From the NCBI GenBank assembly GCA_020725105.1, contig DYFQ01000010.1, positions 5,038-69,037 of the forward strand: DNA of 64,000 nt, written 5' to 3'. The DNA comes from Symbiobacterium thermophilum. Lineage in GTDB: Bacteria; Bacillota; Sulfobacillia; DYFQ01. Positions within the stretch are counted from its first letter, which is position 1; every line of letters starts with the position of its first letter. A model generated the notes under the pieces. The model saw nothing but the letters and a program-made list of their open reading frames with translations. It was not told where the DNA came from and searched no databases. Below are positions 59,151 to 64,000 of this stretch, one piece after another. Both the position numbers and the translations under genes were made by a program.

Positions 59151-60464
59151 ATGGACTTGGCCATGAAGGGATGGAACAGCCGACCGGAGCCCGGTCAGCT
59201 GGCCGGAGCGGATAACCTGCAGGATCTGGTCGACCGCCTCAGCGAGCTGATCGGCAATTCCATCACCGTTGAATCGGCCAGCTTCGAGCTGATCGTCTAC
59301 AGCCGGCACGCCGGTGACGCCGACACGGCCCGGCGACTGACGATCCTGCAGAAGCGCGTTCCGCAACCCATCATCAAAGCCCTGACCGAGAGCGGGATGC
59401 TCGAAATCCTCAACGCCAGCCCGAGACCAGTCCGCCTGTCGAGCCTGGCCACGGTCGGTCTCAGTGACCGGGTGGCCATGCCCATCCGGGTAGGGAACGG
59501 CATCCGGGCCTATTTTTGGGTGCAGGAGACCGAGCGCAGGCTGACCGACGATGACTTCGCCACGCTCGAACAGGCGGCGTCGCTGGCGGCCGTGCACCTG
59601 GTCCGCATGGACCAACAGAAAGAAACCCGGCACCGCCTGATCACCGATCTTCTGTGGGAACTGCTCGCGAACCCCGCGGTGGACGTCGATGCCATTCGCC
59701 ACCGGGCCAGCCGACTGGGCATCGAGTTGCCCGCAGCGTATCGGGTGGCCGTCGCTGACGTGGACGACTTTCGCACGCTGGTGCGAACCGAGAAGCTTGA
59801 CGAGTACGCCATCGACCGCATAAAGCGGGAGATCGCCGCGGCGCTCCAGGACAAAGCGCTGCGGAGCGGCCTCCTGTGTCTGTCGACCCGGTACAGCGAC
59901 AATATCGTGCTCATCGTCGGGCTGGCCTCGGGCCGGGGCGAGGGGGCAAACGTGCCACCTTTTTCCGAGGCGGCCCGGCGTGCTGCCGCCGACAAGGGAA
60001 TCCAGCTGTCGGTCGCCGAGAGCGGCGTCCGCCACCACATCGCCGAGGCGGGCGACGCCTACCGGGAGGCCGAGCGCTGCCTCGAGGTGGGCCGAGCCTT
60101 CGGGTGGTCCAACTTCGGGATCTCGTCGGACAGGTTGGGCGTACTGCAGTTCCTTCCCGACCTGGCCGGCTCGTCGGGCAGCGGCACCGCCGTCCACGCC
60201 AAGCTGGCCTCGCTCTTTGACGCCGAAAGCAGCGGCGGCCTGGCCTTCGCGCTAGCCGAAACCCTGGAAACCTACCTCGACTGCGGCTGCAACGCGCAGC
60301 GGGCCGCTGAGCGGCTGTTCGTGCACCCGAACACGCTCTATTACCGGCTGCGGCGCATCGTCGAACGCACCGGCCTGGACCTGTCCGACGGCATCGAGCG
60401 ATTGGCCGTCCACCTCGAACTGAAGCTGCGACGCGTGCACCTGTCGTCCCCGCTCAAGCGGTGA
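59151..60464 (+). CDS. PucR/CdaR-type transcriptional regulator
   Basis: C-terminal HTH ETLETYLDCGCNAQRAAERLFVHPNTLYYRLRRIVERTGLDLSDGIERLAVHLELKL. Confidence 0.88.
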   Translation: MDLAMKGWNSRPEPGQLAGADNLQDLVDRLSELIGNSITVESASFELIVYSRHAGDADTARRLTILQKRVPQPIIKALTESGMLEILNASPRPVRLSSLATVGLSDRVAMPIRVGNGIRAYFWVQETERRLTDDDFATLEQAASLAAVHLVRMDQQKETRHRLITDLLWELLANPAVDVDAIRHRASRLGIELPAAYRVAVADVDDFRTLVRTEKLDEYAIDRIKREIAAALQDKALRSGLLCLSTRYSDNIVLIVGLASGRGEGANVPPFSEAARRAAADKGIQLSVAESGVRHHIAEAGDAYREAERCLEVGRAFGWSNFGISSDRLGVLQFLPDLAGSSGSGTAVHAKLASLFDAESSGGLAFALAETLETYLDCGCNAQRAAERLFVHPNTLYYRLRRIVERTGLDLSDGIERLAVHLELKLRRVHLSSPLKR

Positions 60465-60522
60465 ATTGTCCGAGCGAGGCAAAGATCGCCCCCAGGTTGA
60501 AGCAGGGCCACACACACCGGCT

Positions 60523-60660
60523 TCAGGCATTCACTGTCAGCAGCCTCTCGGCGGGCGTAACGCTCACGGCCCAGAGAATCTCGCTCACCTCGGCCTCAAG
60601 CAGTTCCTGGAGCAGTCCTGGACCGCGCCGCCGATGGCCGAAACCCGCGTCATCTCGGGC
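60523..60660 (-). mobile_element. Possible IS256/Mutator-type transposase N-terminal remnant
   Basis: Reads GLLQELLEAEVSEIL, reminiscent of IS256-family N-termini, then degenerates to a stop; no intact transposase. Confidence 0.35.
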
Positions 60661-60673
60661 TTTCCCGGCCCCG

Positions 60674-61060
60674 TCAGCTCTCGCGGCTGCCGGCGAGGGC
60701 CACCGGCACCGGCCGCCGGGCCGCCAGCCGGTCCGCCACCGTCTGCGCCAGTCCCGCCGAACGGGCCAGCAGCCAAGCCAGTTCCAGGTCCGCCTGGGCC
60801 GGGTCCCGGCCCCGGGCCGGGTTAAGCTGGTTCCGGGCCAGCCGGACCCAGCCCCGCAGGTCGGCGGCGAGCCTCAGCTGTTCCTCCGCCTCCAGCCGGG
60901 GGCTGGCGACCTCGGCGCGGAGGTAGTGAGCCAGCTCCCGGGCGGCCTCCACGGTGGGGCCCAGGTCGCTACCCTCGGGCAGGCGGGCGGTGATCTGCTC
61001 CAGGTTCTCGGCCAGGATGTTCAGGTCGGCCCGGACGGCTTCGACGTTGGTTCTGGACAC
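60674..61060 (-). CDS. Hypothetical helical protein
   Basis: VSRTNVEAVRADLNILAENLEQITARLPEGSDLGPTVEAARELAHYLRAEVAS...; GTG preceded by AAAGGAGGTG. Confidence 0.6.
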   Translation of the reverse strand: MSRTNVEAVRADLNILAENLEQITARLPEGSDLGPTVEAARELAHYLRAEVASPRLEAEEQLRLAADLRGWVRLARNQLNPARGRDPAQADLELAWLLARSAGLAQTVADRLAARRPVPVALAGSRES

Positions 61061-61190
61061 CGGACCACACCTCCTTTGCATGGTGCCTCCATTCCAAGTA
61101 TCGCCCGAAGAACCCTCAGGCAGCGTGGCGCGCCAGGAACCCACTCAAGCGGCGCCGAAGTGCCGGCCTGGAGAGGAGGCCCACAACGCG

Positions 61191-63173
61191 ATGAGCCTCG
61201 CCCCGGCCCGCATCGTTGAGGTCGACCTCACCCACGGCACCGTTCGCCGCCGGAAAATCCCCGCCGCCACCTACCGCCTGGTGCCCGGGGGCAGCGCCCT
61301 GGCCGCCTTTCTCCTGCTGCAAGAGATGCCGGCCGGCGTCGACCCCCTGGGCCCCGACAACCTCCTGGTCCTGGCGGTGAGCCCCCTGGCGTCGCTTCCC
61401 ATCTCGGGCCAGAGCCGCATCACCGCGGCCGCCCGGTCGCCGCTCACCGGGACGATCGGCGACTCCCAGGCCGGGGGTTTCTTCCCGGCCCACTTTGCCG
61501 CCACGGGCACCGACGCGCTGGTGGTGCGGGGCCGGTCGCCTCACCCCGTCTACCTGCTCATTGACGACGACGAGGTCGAGATCCGCCCGGCGGAGCACCT
61601 GTGGGGCAGGGTCACCGCAGAGGCCGAGCGCCTCATCCGGGAAGAACTCGGCGACCAGCGGCTGGGGGTGGCCCTGATCGGCCCCGCCGGCGAGAACCTG
61701 GTGCGCTTCGCGGCCATCATCAACCACGCCAGCCGGGCCAACGGCCGCACCGGCATGGGCGCGGTGATGGGGTCCAAGCGGCTGAAGGCGGTGGCGGCGA
61801 AGGGTAGCCGCTGGCGCCGGCCGGCCGACCCGGCCGGCTTCCGCCGCCTGGCCGCGGCCAGGGAGCGGCTGGCCCAGAACGCCGCCGTGGAGGAACTGGG
61901 GAAGTACGGGACCGCCGGCATCGTGGCGGCCCAGCAGGCCTCGGGCGGGTTGCCTACCCGCAACTACCGGTCCGGGGTGTTCGACGGCTACCGGGCCATC
62001 TCCGGCGAGACCATGTACGAGACCATCCTCGCCGGCCGCGACACCTGCCATTCCTGCGCCGTACGGTGCAAGCGGGTGGTGGAGGTCCCGGCCGGCCGTG
62101 ACGCGCGGTTCGGCGGGGTCGACCCCTGCTACGGGGGGCCGGAGTACGAGACGGTGGCCGCCTTCGGCGCCTACTGCGGCGTGGCGGACCTGGCAGCGGT
62201 GGCCAAGGCCAGCGAACTCTGCAACAAGCACGGCATGGACACTATCTCCTGCGGCGCCACCATCGCCTGGGCCATGGAGTGCTTCGAGCGGGGGATCCTG
62301 ACGCCCCAGGCCACCGGCGGGCTGGAACTCAGGTTTGGCAACGCCGAGGCCATGGTGCGCTGCGTGGAACTCATCGCCGGCCGCCAGGGGATCGGCGAGC
62401 TTCTGGCCGAGGGCTCGCGGCTGGCGGCAAGGCGGCTGGGGCCGGCGGCCGAGGTCCTGGCCATGCACGTCAAGGGCAGTGAGCTTCCCGCCCACATGCC
62501 CCAGGTCAAGCGCTCGCTGGGGCTGATCTACGCCGTCAACCCCTTCGGCGCCGACCACCAGTCGTCGGAGCACGACCCCGTCATGACCCTGCCCGACGAC
62601 CACTTCATGCGGCGGCGCATGGGCCAGCTCGGCCTGGGGCGGGCCATGGAGCCGGAGACCCTTGACCTCGAGAAGGTCCGCTTCGCGTACTATACCCAGT
62701 GCATGTACTCGGCCCTCGACGCCCTGGGGTTGTGCCAGTTCGTGTGGGGTCCCGCCTGGCAGCTGTACGACGCCAGCGAGGTGGTGGAGCTTCTGCGGAC
62801 CGGGGTCGGCTGGGACACTTCCCTCTGGGAGGTCATGAAGGTCGGCGAGCGCCGCCTGAACCTGCTCCGGGCGTTCAACGCCCGAGAAGGGTTCCGCCGG
62901 GCCGAGGACCGCCTCCCGGACCGGCTGTTTCAGCCCCTGCCGGACGGCCGTTCCAGGGGGGTGGCGGTTGACCGGGCCGAGTTCGAGGCGGCCCTGGAGG
63001 CGTATTACCGCATGGCCGGCTGGGACCCGGTCACCGGCAACCCCACCCGAGGGAAGCTCGAGGAGCTGGGGCTAGGGTGGGTGGCTGACCTGCTCGCCCG
63101 GTCCGGTGCCCTCCCCGGCGAGCCGGGCGGGGGCTGGTACTCTCGGGGGGGAGCCGACCGTGACCGTGCCTGA
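61191..63173 (+). CDS. Aldehyde ferredoxin oxidoreductase (AOR) family tungsten enzyme
   Basis: [66 protein letters not shown] FeS Cys motif plus later DALGLCQF. Confidence 0.95.
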   Translation: MSLAPARIVEVDLTHGTVRRRKIPAATYRLVPGGSALAAFLLLQEMPAGVDPLGPDNLLVLAVSPLASLPISGQSRITAAARSPLTGTIGDSQAGGFFPAHFAATGTDALVVRGRSPHPVYLLIDDDEVEIRPAEHLWGRVTAEAERLIREELGDQRLGVALIGPAGENLVRFAAIINHASRANGRTGMGAVMGSKRLKAVAAKGSRWRRPADPAGFRRLAAARERLAQNAAVEELGKYGTAGIVAAQQASGGLPTRNYRSGVFDGYRAISGETMYETILAGRDTCHSCAVRCKRVVEVPAGRDARFGGVDPCYGGPEYETVAAFGAYCGVADLAAVAKASELCNKHGMDTISCGATIAWAMECFERGILTPQATGGLELRFGNAEAMVRCVELIAGRQGIGELLAEGSRLAARRLGPAAEVLAMHVKGSELPAHMPQVKRSLGLIYAVNPFGADHQSSEHDPVMTLPDDHFMRRRMGQLGLGRAMEPETLDLEKVRFAYYTQCMYSALDALGLCQFVWGPAWQLYDASEVVELLRTGVGWDTSLWEVMKVGERRLNLLRAFNAREGFRRAEDRLPDRLFQPLPDGRSRGVAVDRAEFEAALEAYYRMAGWDPVTGNPTRGKLEELGLGWVADLLARSGALPGEPGGGWYSRGGADRDRA

Positions 63174-63954
63174 TCCCGGCGGGGCGGTGTCGGGGCCATC
63201 GGCGGCCAGGGCGGCCATCCGCTCCGGCCGGTGGACCGGGCCCACGGCCGGCCTGGCGCCCGGCTACCTGCAGGCCAACCTGGTCGTGGTTCCCCGCGCC
63301 GTCGCCGGGGACTTTCTCGTCTTCTGCCTGCGGAATCCCGGCCCGTGTCCCCTGCTGGACGTGACCGGGCCGGGCAGTCCCGTCCCCCGCCGCGCCGCCC
63401 CCGGGGCGGACCTCCGGCTGGACCTGCCCCGCTACAGGATCTGGCGGGACGGCCGGCTGGCGGCGGAGGTCACCGACCTCCGGCAAGTCTGGCGGGGGGA
63501 CCTGGTGGCGTTTCTCCTGGGCTGCAGCTTCAGCTTTGAGGCGGCGCTGGCCAGGGCGGGGATCGAGCTTCGGCACCAGAGCTGCGGCTGTAACGTGCCG
63601 ATGTACGCGACCAACCGGCCGTGCGTGCCGGCCGGCCCCTTCCGCGGCCCGCTGGTGGTCAGCATGCGTCCCATCCCCGCGGGCCGGGTGGCCGAGGTGG
63701 TGGCCATCACCGGCCGGTACCCGCGGTCCCACGGCCGTCCGGTCCACGTGGGTGATCCTGGCCGGCTGGGCATCCGCGACCTGGCAATCCCGGACTTCGG
63801 CGACCCCGTGCCCGTCCGGCCCGGAGAGACTCCCGTCTTCTGGGCCTGCGGGGTCACACCCCAGGCCGTGGCCCGCCAGGCCGGGCTGCCGCTGGTGATC
63901 ACCCACGCCCCCGGCCACATGTTCGTCACGGACCTCACCGAAGCGTGGGGCTAG
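63160..63954 (+). CDS. DUF1445 (D-glutamate cyclase/YcsI-like putative hydro-lyase) family protein
   Basis: [93 protein letters not shown] start after GGGGGGAG. Confidence 0.85.
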   Translation: MTVPDPGGAVSGPSAARAAIRSGRWTGPTAGLAPGYLQANLVVVPRAVAGDFLVFCLRNPGPCPLLDVTGPGSPVPRRAAPGADLRLDLPRYRIWRDGRLAAEVTDLRQVWRGDLVAFLLGCSFSFEAALARAGIELRHQSCGCNVPMYATNRPCVPAGPFRGPLVVSMRPIPAGRVAEVVAITGRYPRSHGRPVHVGDPGRLGIRDLAIPDFGDPVPVRPGETPVFWACGVTPQAVARQAGLPLVITHAPGHMFVTDLTEAWG

Positions 63955-64000
63955 GCCGGCCGGGTGGGGCCTGACCCTTCCGGGGCCAGGGTGAGCCGGA

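Noticed and set aside
58338-60197. 619-aa minus-strand ORF
   Set aside because: Antisense to a DppC permease and the PucR-type regulator, both well supported on the plus strand

Overview
High-GC bacterial chromosomal segment. Gene order and a T-box leader suggest a Firmicutes-type organism; the exact taxon cannot be determined from sequence alone. Five blocks: (1) 1-6.3 kb, end of the ribosomal/alpha operon plus ECF transporter genes (rpsM'-rpsK-rpoA-rplQ-ecfA1-ecfA2-ecfT-truA-rplM-rpsI). (2) 6.4-17.4 kb, an AmrS-like radical SAM enzyme, argF, a cyclic-2,3-diphosphoglycerate-synthetase-like GTPase and the arginine genes argCJBD/argGH. (3) 17.6-28.7 kb, a T-box-controlled branched-chain amino acid operon ilvN-ilvC-leuA-leuC-leuD-leuB-ilvE-ilvD-ilvB, in which leuA is frameshifted by an apparent internal microhomology deletion. 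(4) 28.8-50 kb, mixed accessory and housekeeping genes: TPR protein, DmpA-like peptidase, GGDEF protein, aminotransferases, oligopeptide ABC parts, a TnpB C-terminal remnant, a CpsB-like protein lacking its metal ligands, cell-wall hydrolase, AlkX/YcaQ-like glycosylase, dinB. (5) 50.2-60.5 kb, a visibly lower-GC gene island combining a beta-lactamase-fold hydrolase, M19 dipeptidase, D-aminoacylase-like amidohydrolase, nitrilase-family amidase, peptide SBP and two permeases, and a PucR-type regulator. It looks like a D-amino-acid/D-peptide scavenging system. An AOR-family tungstoenzyme overlapping a DUF1445 (D-glutamate cyclase-like) gene follows. The most notable observations are the leuA lesion, the putative D-peptide island, the split ilvN/ilvB arrangement, twin arg promoters, and the complementary orphan peptide-ABC modules. 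No CRISPR array, rRNA or tRNA gene was recognised.
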